Origin: Afipia sp.
Lineage (GTDB): Bacteria; Pseudomonadota; Alphaproteobacteria; Rhizobiales; Xanthobacteraceae
DNA length: 64,000 bases
Reading direction: 5' to 3'
Assembly (NCBI GenBank): GCA_017308495.1
Contig: JAFKES010000079.1
Coordinates: 1 to 64,000 of the forward strand
A program made the position numbers and the translations under genes. Within the stretch, counting starts at the first letter, position 1, and each line of letters begins with the position of its first letter. Under the pieces are notes generated by a model, which was not told the DNA's origin, did no database searches, and worked only from the letters and a program-made list of their open reading frames with translations. Below, piece by piece: positions 44,354-52,374 of the stretch.

Positions 44354-46045
44354 ATGTCGGGGTTTGCCAAGATGCCCTTCAACGAACGTTCCAAACACAT
44401 CACGCAAGGCGTCGCCCGCTCGCCGAATCGGGCGATGTATTACGCGCTGGGCTATGAGAAAAGCGATTTCGACAAGCCGATGATCGGTATCGCCAACGGC
44501 TATTCCACTATCACGCCATGCAATGCCGGGCTGCAGCCGCTGGCTGACGCCGCCATTGCCGCGATCAAGGCCGCCGGGGCCAATCCGCAGGTTTTCGGCA
44601 CGCCGACGATTTCCGACGGCATGTCGATGGGGACCGAGGGCATGAAATACTCGCTGATCTCGCGCGAGGTGATTGCCGACTGCGTCGAGACCTGCGTGCA
44701 GGGCCAGTGGATGGACGGCGTGCTGGCGATCGGCGGCTGCGACAAGAACATGCCGGGCGGCATGATCGGCATTCTGCGCGCCAACGCCCCGGCGATCTAT
44801 GTCTATGGCGGCACCATCAAGCCGGGCCAGTGGAAAGGGCAGGATCTGTCGATCGTCTCGGCGTTCGAGGCGGTCGGCGCGTTCATGGCCGGCAAGATGA
44901 GCGAGGAGGATTTTGAGGGGATCGAGCGGAATGCCTGCCCCTGTAACGGTTCGTGCGGCGGCATGTATACCGCCAACACGATGAGTTCCTCGTTCGAGGC
45001 GCTCGGCATGTCGCTGCTTTACTCCTCGACCATCGCCAATCCCAATCGCGAGAAGCTCGACAGCGCCGCCGAATCCGGCCGGGTGCTGGTCGAAGCGGTG
45101 AAGAAGAACATCCGCCCGCGCGATATCGTCACACGGCGATCGATCGAGAATGCGGTGGCGCTGATCATGGCGATCGGCGGCTCGACCAATGCCGTGCTGC
45201 ATTATCTGGCGATTGCGCACGCCGCCGAGGTGGAATGGACGCTGGACGATTTCGAGCGGGTGCGCCGCAAGGTGCCGGTGATCTGTGACTTAAAGCCGTC
45301 CGGCAAATATATGGCGGTCGATCTGCACCAGGCCGACGGCATTCCGCAGGTGATGAAGATTCTGCTCAACGCCGGGCTGCTGCACGGCGACTGCCTGACA
45401 ATCACCGGCCGTACGCTGGCCGAGGAACTGGCTGATGTCCCCGACGAGCCGCGCGCCGACCAGGACGTCATCATGCCGATTGCCAGGGCGCTCTACCGCG
45501 AGGGGCACCTGGCGATCTTGCGCGGAAACCTGGCCGAGGACGGCGCGGTCGCCAAGATCACCGGCCTGAAAAGCCCGGTCATCACCGGACCGGCGCGCGT
45601 CTTCGATGACGAGCAGTCGGCCATGGACGCGATCCTGGCGGATCGGATCAAGCCGGGCGACGTGGTCGTGCTGCGTTACCTCGGCCCGCGCGGCGGTCCG
45701 GGCATGCCCGAGATGCTGGCGCCGACCTCGGCGATCATCGGGCGCGGTCTTGGCGAGAGCGTCGGCTTGATCACCGACGGGCGGTTTTCGGGTGGTACCT
45801 GGGGCATGGTGGTGGGCCATGTTGCGCCGGAAGCCTATGACGGCGGCACCATTGCGCTGGTCAAGGAGGGTGACACAATCACCATCGACGCCTACAGGCT
45901 CTTGCTGCAGCTCAATGTCAGTGAGGTTGAGATCGCCCGCCGCCGCACCGCATGGACGCAGCCGACGCCGCGCTACCAGCGTGGGGTACTGGCCAAGTTT
46001 GCCGCACTCGTACGGCCCGCTAATGAGGGCGCCGTCACCGGATAG
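44354..46045 (+). CDS. ilvD: Dihydroxy-acid dehydratase
   Basis: 563 aa from ATG 44354; in-frame starts at 44324 and 44372 are alternatives. It converts 2,3-dihydroxy-isovalerate or -methylvalerate to the 2-keto acids of valine and isoleucine synthesis. Iron-sulfur ligand Cys residues are in [13 protein letters not shown] and [18 protein letters not shown]; the C-terminal [11 protein letters not shown] block is conserved. The length is normal. No other branched-chain genes are nearby and the flanks are remnants (xdhC, IS5), so it is a lone plasmid-borne copy of a usually chromosomal gene. A role in oxidative-stress tolerance or as metabolic backup is speculative. Confidence 0.95.
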   Translation: MSGFAKMPFNERSKHITQGVARSPNRAMYYALGYEKSDFDKPMIGIANGYSTITPCNAGLQPLADAAIAAIKAAGANPQVFGTPTISDGMSMGTEGMKYSLISREVIADCVETCVQGQWMDGVLAIGGCDKNMPGGMIGILRANAPAIYVYGGTIKPGQWKGQDLSIVSAFEAVGAFMAGKMSEEDFEGIERNACPCNGSCGGMYTANTMSSSFEALGMSLLYSSTIANPNREKLDSAAESGRVLVEAVKKNIRPRDIVTRRSIENAVALIMAIGGSTNAVLHYLAIAHAAEVEWTLDDFERVRRKVPVICDLKPSGKYMAVDLHQADGIPQVMKILLNAGLLHGDCLTITGRTLAEELADVPDEPRADQDVIMPIARALYREGHLAILRGNLAEDGAVAKITGLKSPVITGPARVFDDEQSAMDAILADRIKPGDVVVLRYLGPRGGPGMPEMLAPTSAIIGRGLGESVGLITDGRFSGGTWGMVVGHVAPEAYDGGTIALVKEGDTITIDAYRLLLQLNVSEVEIARRRTAWTQPTPRYQRGVLAKFAALVRPANEGAVTG

Positions 46046-46070
46046 ATGCAAGGCGGCGTGCCGGGCGCGT

Positions 46071-46424
46071 TCAGCCGCTCTGTTTGCGGCTGTTGTCGAT
46101 CTCCTCAAGGGTCGCCAGCGCCAGATTGGAATGGGCGAATGCGCCGCCGGCGCGCATTTCGGCTGCGACCCAGATCGCTTCCATGATTTCCTGTGGCGTC
46201 GCTCCGTCGCGGGTCGCCGCCTTGGTATGACCTTGAATGCAGTAGGGGCACTGCGTGACATGGGCGACGGCAACCGCAATCAGCTGTTTGGTTTTGCGCG
46301 GCAGCGCGCCATCCTTGAAGACGGCTTGGCTGAAAGCCAGAAATGCCGCTTCTACATCCGGCGCCAACTCGCGGCGTTTGTCTGCAAGGGCCTTGCTCGG
46401 CTTCGGATAGAGAGTGTCACTCAT
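46071..46424 (-). CDS. Carboxymuconolactone decarboxylase/AhpD-like protein
   Basis: 117 aa. The CMD core includes LPRKTKQLIAVAVAHVTQCPYCIQGHTKAA with the CxxC-x3-H redox motif of AhpD-type alkylhydroperoxidases. The C-terminal part has MEAIWVAAEMRAGGAFAHS. It probably reduces peroxides or disulphides. It is convergent with ilvD, 25 bases apart, and its start abuts the IS5 remnant, which may have displaced the native promoter. Confidence 0.88.
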   Translation of the reverse strand: MSDTLYPKPSKALADKRRELAPDVEAAFLAFSQAVFKDGALPRKTKQLIAVAVAHVTQCPYCIQGHTKAATRDGATPQEIMEAIWVAAEMRAGGAFAHSNLALATLEEIDNSRKQSG

Positions 46425-46439
46425 AGGTAACCTCCGTTT

Positions 46440-46802
46440 CTGATCGACTATCCGCTTGCGGCGGGGCGAGCCATACGTTTCCGCCGCCGGCACAGCGATG
46501 CACCTTGATGCAACTACTGTCGATGAACAGCCTGTCGGGCGCATCCGACGCGCCGGCCAGCGCGCCGAAAATACCTTCCCATATGTCGCGCTCGGGCCAG
46601 CGCACGAACCAGTTGTAGAGCGTCTTTTTCGACCCATAGACATCGGCGCAGTCCGCCCAGCGCCTTCAACAGCACAGTGCATGAACGATTCCACTCAGCA
46701 CACGGCAGTCATCGACCCGCTTCTTGCCGTGCATATTGGTCGGCGATAGCGGTTCGATCCGAGCCGACTGCGTATCGGTAAACCAGAAAAATCAGACATT
46801 TC
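46440..46802 (-). pseudogene. IS5-family transposase remnant
   Basis: Read leftward from ATG 46802 (MSDF with a one-base deletion), this gives FTDTQSARIEPLSPTN and HGKKRVDDCRVLSGIVHALC. After a further shift come YGSKKTLYNWFVRWPERD and IFGALAGASDAPDRLFIDSSC. The match is the N-terminal half of an IS5/IS427-group transposase, up to the first catalytic Asp (DSS). At least two frameshifts and loss of the 3' half make it inactive. It marks the cargo-to-trb boundary. Confidence 0.85.
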
Positions 46803-46908
46803 ACCGCCTCCTCGCCGAGGCAATGAATTACGATCCGAACTCCGGGGAATCCCGCTATTGGGTCCGGACTCTAGCTCCTCAGAGGAATGGTACCGGGAGC
46901 AATTGGGG

Positions 46909-48210
46909 TTATCCCTGATACTCTTCCGGAAACACCATGTCCTGATCAACGAGGACATTGAATTTGTATCCTGGTCGGATTTCCAGCGTCGGCTGCACGT
47001 CCATGTTGCGTGAGATTATCCGCTCGGCCATGCGTCCGAACGTTTCCGCAAAGGTCCGGCGCGCCGAATACTCCGCGCTGTTCTCCATCCCGAATGAATT
47101 GCGATCGCGCGGGATGGCCATCTCGGTGCCGGCGCCGATCAGCGCGATCAGGATCGCTGAACCGAAGGTCTCGAGTAATTTGCGGTCGACCTTGTCGCTG
47201 AACCCGCCATAGCCCTGCGCATCGGTCCCCGCCATGCCGCCGATCTGCAGCGTTGCGCCATTCGGCAAAATGATGTCGGTCCAGACAACGAGCACGCGCG
47301 ACTGACCGAAGGAGACCTTGCTGTCGTAACGCCCGAGCAGTCGCGTTCCCTGCGGAATGAGGAGCCGATGTCCGGTCGCGCTGTCATACACATTCTGCGA
47401 CACCTGCGCCGTAATTCGTCCAGGGAGGTCGGAGTTGATCCCGGTGATCAGCGTGGCAGGAATAACGGAGCCGCGCTTGAGCTCGAACGGCGAACGCTGC
47501 GGCACTACGGAGTTTGGCAGATAGCCGAGCTTGCTGAGGTCGCTGTTGAAAAAGTTCTCCTTGGAGGTTTGGCCGTTGGGGTCGATGGGCTGGCCGGTCA
47601 GACCGGCACGGAGCGCTGCGGCATAAAGATCGGCAGCGCCCCCATTGCCAAGTGGGCCCGCTGCGCCTGGCCGTTGCTGCTGTTGTGGTGCCCCGCCGGG
47701 TACGGCTTTCTGCAGCTTGGCGAGGCTGACTCCCAACGGCGAGTCGTAGGCGGAATCGTTGGCCTGAAGACGCGCCATGCGCTGACGGTGTTGCTCGCGC
47801 AGAAACTGCTCACGCTGTTCCCGTTCGATGCGTGCCCGCCAGACTTCCTCGGATTCGATCCCCGACGGTTCGCGCAAAGGCGGTGGCGTTGGGTTGAACG
47901 GGTTCGCCGCCGGGCGTTCCGGTGCTCGCGCCGGCGCAGGCTGGAAGACTTGGGCCGGCGTCGGATCTTCGATGATGCCGTCGGGCACGTTGCGCTTCAT
48001 CGCGTCGGCGTAGGTCGAGGCGGGATTCGACGCCGGACCGTCAGGACCACGATCGCCGCGAAAATACAAGCCGCGCGTCGTCAGCCCGTAAAGGATCACG
48101 CCGAAGAACAGGACGACGAACACGATCGCGGCGATCACCGGCAGCCGGTTCAGGCGACGGATCCTCGGCGCGGGTCGGCCGGTATTGAGATCAAGCGACT
48201 GCGCCATCAC
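46909..48210 (-). CDS. trbI: TrbI, VirB10-type pore protein
   Basis: 433 aa (start at the first or second ATG). A short cytosolic N-terminus is followed by one helix (about 24-44), a Pro-rich periplasmic region (about 70-130), then the VirB10 C-terminal barrel: SPFELKRGSVIPATLITGINSDLPG, then YDSATGHRLLIPQGTRLLGRYDS and TLQIGGMAGTDAQGYGG. It spans inner to outer membrane in the T4SS core. It is the last gene of the trb operon. Confidence 0.95.
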   Translation of the reverse strand: MMAQSLDLNTGRPAPRIRRLNRLPVIAAIVFVVLFFGVILYGLTTRGLYFRGDRGPDGPASNPASTYADAMKRNVPDGIIEDPTPAQVFQPAPARAPERPAANPFNPTPPPLREPSGIESEEVWRARIEREQREQFLREQHRQRMARLQANDSAYDSPLGVSLAKLQKAVPGGAPQQQQRPGAAGPLGNGGAADLYAAALRAGLTGQPIDPNGQTSKENFFNSDLSKLGYLPNSVVPQRSPFELKRGSVIPATLITGINSDLPGRITAQVSQNVYDSATGHRLLIPQGTRLLGRYDSKVSFGQSRVLVVWTDIILPNGATLQIGGMAGTDAQGYGGFSDKVDRKLLETFGSAILIALIGAGTEMAIPRDRNSFGMENSAEYSARRTFAETFGRMAERIISRNMDVQPTLEIRPGYKFNVLVDQDMVFPEEYQG

Positions 48211-48219
48211 CAGCCTCCT

Positions 48220-48657
48220 CTATCCGCGCTGCATCACCGAGACGGGACTCGTCGCCTTCGCGCCAGAGGCTGTGACCGTATAAGCGCGGCCGAGATCGAG
48301 TTGCTGCGTTGACAACCGCGTCAGGATCGTGCCGTCGAGATTGTCGACCACATAAGCCAGCGGGATCGCCTTCTGGTCGGTTCGCTGATCGGTTGCGACC
48401 GCGTAGCCCCAGCTGCGCAACGCCGCCTCGAGCGCTTGGCCGAAGGGAGAGCCGTCCGACTTTAGGACGATCGTGCCGCTTGCCGGGCCGACATGCTCGG
48501 CGAGACGGCTGACCATGTCTCCTGCAATCGCGCTCGCGGCGGCGGGCGACAGCTCCACGCGTGACGAACTTGCAAGCAGCCCTGATCTTCCTACCGTACT
48601 GCACGCTCCGAGCAGCAGGGCAAGCAAACCGACGGGAACGACGCGGCGTGAGATCAT
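48220..48657 (-). CDS. trbH: TrbH, lipoprotein of the mating pore
   Basis: 145 aa. A lipoprotein signal runs to the lipobox LLGACS, with Cys at about 19. The mature part is small, with SAIAGDMVSRLAEHVGPASGTIV and a C-terminal beta-rich section. It corresponds to VirB7-like TrbH in position, between trbG and trbI. It would stabilise TrbG at the outer membrane. Confidence 0.88.
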   Translation of the reverse strand: MISRRVVPVGLLALLLGACSTVGRSGLLASSSRVELSPAAASAIAGDMVSRLAEHVGPASGTIVLKSDGSPFGQALEAALRSWGYAVATDQRTDQKAIPLAYVVDNLDGTILTRLSTQQLDLGRAYTVTASGAKATSPVSVMQRG

Positions 48658-48660
48658 CGT

Positions 48661-49497
48661 TTATCCTCCCCGCCGGATCGTGATCTTTTCCTGCGTCCAC
48701 CATCCGACGCCCGAGACGAGCACCGCTTCGTCGATGTGGTAGTCGACGATCATCAGCGACCCTTTCATCCGATAGTTGACGATGCGGTTCTCGCCGCCGG
48801 AGATAGCGAACAGCACGGGCGCGTCCACGCCCGCGAGCGATGACGGAAACTGGATGTAGGTCTTCTGTCCATCGGAATAGACGCGGGTTGGCCGCCAGCT
48901 CGCGTTGCCGCTGACGTAGTACTCAAAGTTGAGTTGTTCGGCCGAGACGTTTGCGCCGGGTATCGTGCTGGCCTCGAGGCGCGCATTGATGTCCGCCATC
49001 CGCGGGCCGACGTCTTCAGGGTATTCGAAAGCGACGCGCGCCATATATTGCGTCGCGTGCGATTTGAGCTGGAGGTGATAGGTGCGCCGCGACGTGGTGA
49101 CGATCATCGAGGTCACAAGCCGCGATTCGGCCGGCTTGACGATGAGGTGGATTGCCTGCCCGCCTGGCGCGCCCGACGTCGCCGGTTCCACTTTCCAGCG
49201 CACTGTGTCGCCGACGAGAACGTCTCGCACCACCTCGCCCGGCTGAAGCTCGATATCGCAGACCTGCAGCGGCGAACACACGATTGAGGGCTGGATCTCG
49301 CCATAGAGAAAGATGATCTTGCCGTCCGGCCCGTGCGTCACCAGACCCGGCGCGGCGCGCCAGCGTCCCGACAGATGCGTGCCCTTCGCCTCGTTCCGGT
49401 TCAGACGCTGCGCGGCGGCCTGATCGACCAGAAGCGTCGTCAATGCGGCCGCAAATGCGATGGTAAAGATCGTCAGTCCGGATCGGCTCGATGTCAT
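48661..49497 (-). CDS. trbG: TrbG, VirB9-type pore protein
   Basis: 278 aa with a signal peptide (about 1-29, ending AAA). The VirB9/CagX N-terminal domain has [32 protein letters not shown] with two Cys, followed by [28 protein letters not shown]. The C-terminal domain ends [15 protein letters not shown]. It is an outer-membrane-complex component that pairs with TrbH and TrbI. Its stop lies three bases before trbH. Confidence 0.94.
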   Translation of the reverse strand: MTSSRSGLTIFTIAFAAALTTLLVDQAAAQRLNRNEAKGTHLSGRWRAAPGLVTHGPDGKIIFLYGEIQPSIVCSPLQVCDIELQPGEVVRDVLVGDTVRWKVEPATSGAPGGQAIHLIVKPAESRLVTSMIVTTSRRTYHLQLKSHATQYMARVAFEYPEDVGPRMADINARLEASTIPGANVSAEQLNFEYYVSGNASWRPTRVYSDGQKTYIQFPSSLAGVDAPVLFAISGGENRIVNYRMKGSLMIVDYHIDEAVLVSGVGWWTQEKITIRRGG

Positions 49498-49520
49498 GAC
49501 TGTTTACTCCGCAGCCCTTT

Positions 49521-50183
49521 TCACAATTGCGCCGTCCAATCGAAGTCGCGCAGATAAAGACCGATGGGATTGAGACGGATGGTCTGCTCGTCCTGCGGCG
49601 GCGTCAGCACCACGGTCGCGACACCGCGAAAGCGGCGCGTCGAAAGTTCCTTGCCGCGACGATTGCGTTCGATCTCAGCCCAATCGATTTGATAGCTTTG
49701 GTTGGAGAGGGCGACGACGTTGCTGACCTCGATCGAGACGGTTGCCGTGCGGGCCTTGTCGAACGGTGAGTTCGCGCGAAACCAGGCGTTGACCTTCTCG
49801 GTCGCCGGGTCGGCGGTCCGCAGCATTGCATAGGTCCGGTCGATATATTGCTTCTGGACCGCGGTATCGGGCGAAACGGACCTGAAGTTGCTGACGAAGC
49901 CCGCCAGCGTCGCTCGCACGACGCGCGGATCGGCGTACTCGATCTGTTGCGGAAAGCCCGCCGTGACGGCGCTTCCGAGCTTGTCGACCTCAATAATGTA
50001 AGGGACGAGCTTGACCCGCGTGCTCTGATAGAGCGCGTAACTGGTGGTGACGACCGCGAGGACCATCCCGGTGATGCCGACGATGCGCCATGCAGCCGCC
50101 GCTTTCACATAGGAGCCGTAGCGCTCATTCCATTCCTGCCGCGCAGCAAGATACGGATTTTCCGGTGTCGTCTGCCTCGCCAT
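49521..50183 (-). CDS. trbF: TrbF, VirB8-type inner-membrane protein
   Basis: 220 aa. [18 protein letters not shown] at the N-terminus is diagnostic of TrbF. One helix (about 34-55) and a periplasmic VirB8 domain follow ([51 protein letters not shown]). It is an assembly factor of the T4SS. It lies between trbL and trbG, the usual order. Confidence 0.95.
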   Translation of the reverse strand: MARQTTPENPYLAARQEWNERYGSYVKAAAAWRIVGITGMVLAVVTTSYALYQSTRVKLVPYIIEVDKLGSAVTAGFPQQIEYADPRVVRATLAGFVSNFRSVSPDTAVQKQYIDRTYAMLRTADPATEKVNAWFRANSPFDKARTATVSIEVSNVVALSNQSYQIDWAEIERNRRGKELSTRRFRGVATVVLTPPQDEQTIRLNPIGLYLRDFDWTAQL

Positions 50184-50201
50184 CCCCCACCCTCGCCGCC
50201 C

Positions 50202-51392
50202 CTACTGGCGCTCGTCGGCATTGTTGTTGCGTTGCCCCGATTGCGTTCTGTTTCTGCGCTCGTCGAGCTTCGCATTTGCGAGTCCGAGCGTTGAAGCGCC
50301 CCACGTGCCGGGAACGCCGATCGCTTTATCGCGCGCCGCGGACGACAGGGCGCCGCCAGCAGCTCCGATAGCGTCGCTCATCCCCCTGAGGGCTGCCGCG
50401 CCGAGCGACGCGCCGCCACTGCGCGCGCCCGCATAGCTCGACGCGCCCACGCGCGCTGCGCCCGCGCCGAGCGCAGCCGCTCCAGCGGCCATCGAGCCCG
50501 CGCCGGCGGCGAAGGCCGCCGTTTGGCTTCCCGCCCGCAGGGCCTCCATGCCACTCGAGACCGAAACGCCCTGCACCACACCTTGCATGATGCTGGGGAC
50601 GTACATGGCTATCATGAATACAACGACCGAAATGCCGGCGATCGCGAGCGTCGACAAGAATTGGTCGCCGGTAGAGGGCGAGTTTGCGAGATTGACGAGA
50701 ACCTCGGAACCGATGCGCGCGATCATTACGAGCGCCATCAGCTTCATACCGACGCTGAAAGCATAGATGAGGTAGCGAACAGAGAAATCCTTCGTGAAGG
50801 ACGAGCCGCCAAGCCCGAGCATGATCATGCCGGCGAGAAGACCTACATACATTTCGACCATGACGGCGACAAAGATCGCGGCCACCAGCGCAAAGCAGAC
50901 GACAACGACAATCATCGCGAACACGGCCGCTATGGCGAGCGCGTTATCCTGAAACAGGCCAAACTGGGCTTTCGATGAAAGCGCGGAGGCCACTTTCAAG
51001 CCCGCGTTGAACACGTTCGCAGGCGACGCCGCGCCGCCGCCTGCGCCGATCTGGAAGAGGCTGTCGACGACAGCCTTGGCAAAGGCCGGACCGCGCTCAA
51101 GAATGAAGGCAAACAGGCCGATGAACAGAATGCGACGCACGAGCTCGGCGAACCAGCTATCGAGCGATGCCGCCTGTAGGGCAAGCCAAACCGCTGCGAT
51201 GCCGATCTCGATCCCTGCAAGAATCCAGAACAGCGAACGCGCCGCTTGCAGGATTGTCGTTTCCCATCCCTTCGCCGCCGTGACCACCTCGTTTTCAAGA
51301 TTGGTCAACAGGCTGCCATCCTGGGCGAGCGCTGGTGAAGCAAGCAGAAGCAATGCCGACGCTATGGTCAGGAGGTGTGGCAATCTCGGCAT
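50202..51392 (-). CDS. trbL: TrbL, VirB6-type polytopic membrane protein
   Basis: 396 aa from ATG 51392, after GGAGTAGG; an upstream in-frame ATG overlaps the trbK stop region. It has a signal-like N-terminus (ASPALAQDG), then at least five hydrophobic helices between about 35 and 290 (FWILAGIEIGIAAVWLALQ; AAVFAMIVVVVCFALVAAIFVAVMVEMYVG). The Ala/Gly-rich tail has low complexity (AAFAAGAGSMAAGAAALGAG) and ends polar. It forms the inner-membrane channel. Confidence 0.94.
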   Translation of the reverse strand: MPRLPHLLTIASALLLLASPALAQDGSLLTNLENEVVTAAKGWETTILQAARSLFWILAGIEIGIAAVWLALQAASLDSWFAELVRRILFIGLFAFILERGPAFAKAVVDSLFQIGAGGGAASPANVFNAGLKVASALSSKAQFGLFQDNALAIAAVFAMIVVVVCFALVAAIFVAVMVEMYVGLLAGMIMLGLGGSSFTKDFSVRYLIYAFSVGMKLMALVMIARIGSEVLVNLANSPSTGDQFLSTLAIAGISVVVFMIAMYVPSIMQGVVQGVSVSSGMEALRAGSQTAAFAAGAGSMAAGAAALGAGAARVGASSYAGARSGGASLGAAALRGMSDAIGAAGGALSSAARDKAIGVPGTWGASTLGLANAKLDERRNRTQSGQRNNNADERQ

Positions 51393-51400
51393 GATCGCAC

Positions 51401-51574
51401 CTACTCCTTCCATCGCGGGCGCATCTGCTGCCCGCCGCTCGTGTCGTAGTCCGACTTCGTGTCGAAAAATCCTGATGGCTTATGGTGCGGCGCGGGCGCA
51501 CGGCCAAACCACAGGCCTCCGCCGACGGCGAGCGCGACAATTGCGACAATAAGGAGGAGCGAGGCCGGCTTCAC
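51401..51574 (-). CDS. trbK: TrbK, small entry-exclusion-type protein
   Basis: 57 aa from GTG 51574, which overlaps the trbJ stop (GTGA); it ends TAG 51401, eight bases before trbL. The product has one N-terminal hydrophobic helix (LLLIVAIVALAVGGGLWFG) and a polar tail rich in Asp, Gly and Arg ending MRPRWKE. Position between trbJ and trbL, size and layout identify it as TrbK of the Ti-type operon, implicated in blocking entry of related plasmids. It is short and starts with GTG, so it is easily missed. Confidence 0.85.
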   Translation of the reverse strand: MKPASLLLIVAIVALAVGGGLWFGRAPAPHHKPSGFFDTKSDYDTSGGQQMRPRWKE

Positions 51575-52374
51575 CACCTCGGCTCCATCGTTTGGCCGCC
51601 GGTGGTCGACGGCGCCGTCGAGGTAAAGAACTGATCGCGGCGCGCCTGCGCGAGATCGTCCTTCGCCTGCTTCGATTGGAACCAGGTTCCCATCATCGCG
51701 ACCTGTTGCGCAAAGAGACCGCGCAGCTTTTGGGTTTGGGCCACCTGTTGCGCGGCGATCTGATGCCCGACCTGCAACGCCTTCATCTGGCCATCGGCCG
51801 ACTGCGACATGCTGCGGAGCTGCCCCATTGTCGCTTCTTCGGAGGTAAACTGATCGGAGGTCAGCCCCGCCGCCTTCAAGGTCGCACCGATCGTGTCGCG
51901 GTTCGTCGTCGACCAGTTCTGCCAGGTCGACGAGAAGGTCGAGCCGGTTGGCAGATTGGTCTTGAAGTCGGCGTAGCTCTTGAAGCGCTGCTTCAGGACA
52001 TCATCGGCATTGCCCATCGAGAAGGCGATGCCCTGCCCTTGCCCGACGATGTTGCGCAGCTGGTTGAGGTCTCTCTCGACCTGGCCCCAAACGTGCTGCG
52101 GCAGCCGGGCGGTGTTCTGCAACATATTTTCGTATATTCGCAGCTGGTTTTGGATCTGTTGGGAGAGCTGCGCGATTTGCGTAATTTGATTGTTGATCTG
52201 TTCGGTCGATTTGCCGACCATTGCGATCAGTTCAGAATTGTTCAACAGCTGGGTCCACTCGGTTGCGCCACCGGCGAGCGCGCCGCCCCCGCCGGCCGCC
52301 GCGGGCGTCGCCGCGAGGACACTGGACAGGACCGCAATAATTGCCGGGTTACGCTGATAACAACGTGTCGGCAT
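51571..52374 (-). CDS. trbJ: TrbJ, VirB5-type pilus-associated protein
   Basis: 267 aa from ATG 52374, with AGAGGAG six bases upstream. A signal peptide covers about 1-27 (ATPAAAGG). The mature protein has NNSELIAMVGKSTEQINNQITQIAQLSQQIQ, a long Gln/Asn-rich coiled coil, then QVERDLNQLRNIVGQGQGIAFSMG and a helical C-terminal half. It is a minor pilus tip component. It overlaps the end of trbE by 26 bases. Confidence 0.93.
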   Translation of the reverse strand: MPTRCYQRNPAIIAVLSSVLAATPAAAGGGGALAGGATEWTQLLNNSELIAMVGKSTEQINNQITQIAQLSQQIQNQLRIYENMLQNTARLPQHVWGQVERDLNQLRNIVGQGQGIAFSMGNADDVLKQRFKSYADFKTNLPTGSTFSSTWQNWSTTNRDTIGATLKAAGLTSDQFTSEEATMGQLRSMSQSADGQMKALQVGHQIAAQQVAQTQKLRGLFAQQVAMMGTWFQSKQAKDDLAQARRDQFFTSTAPSTTGGQTMEPRW

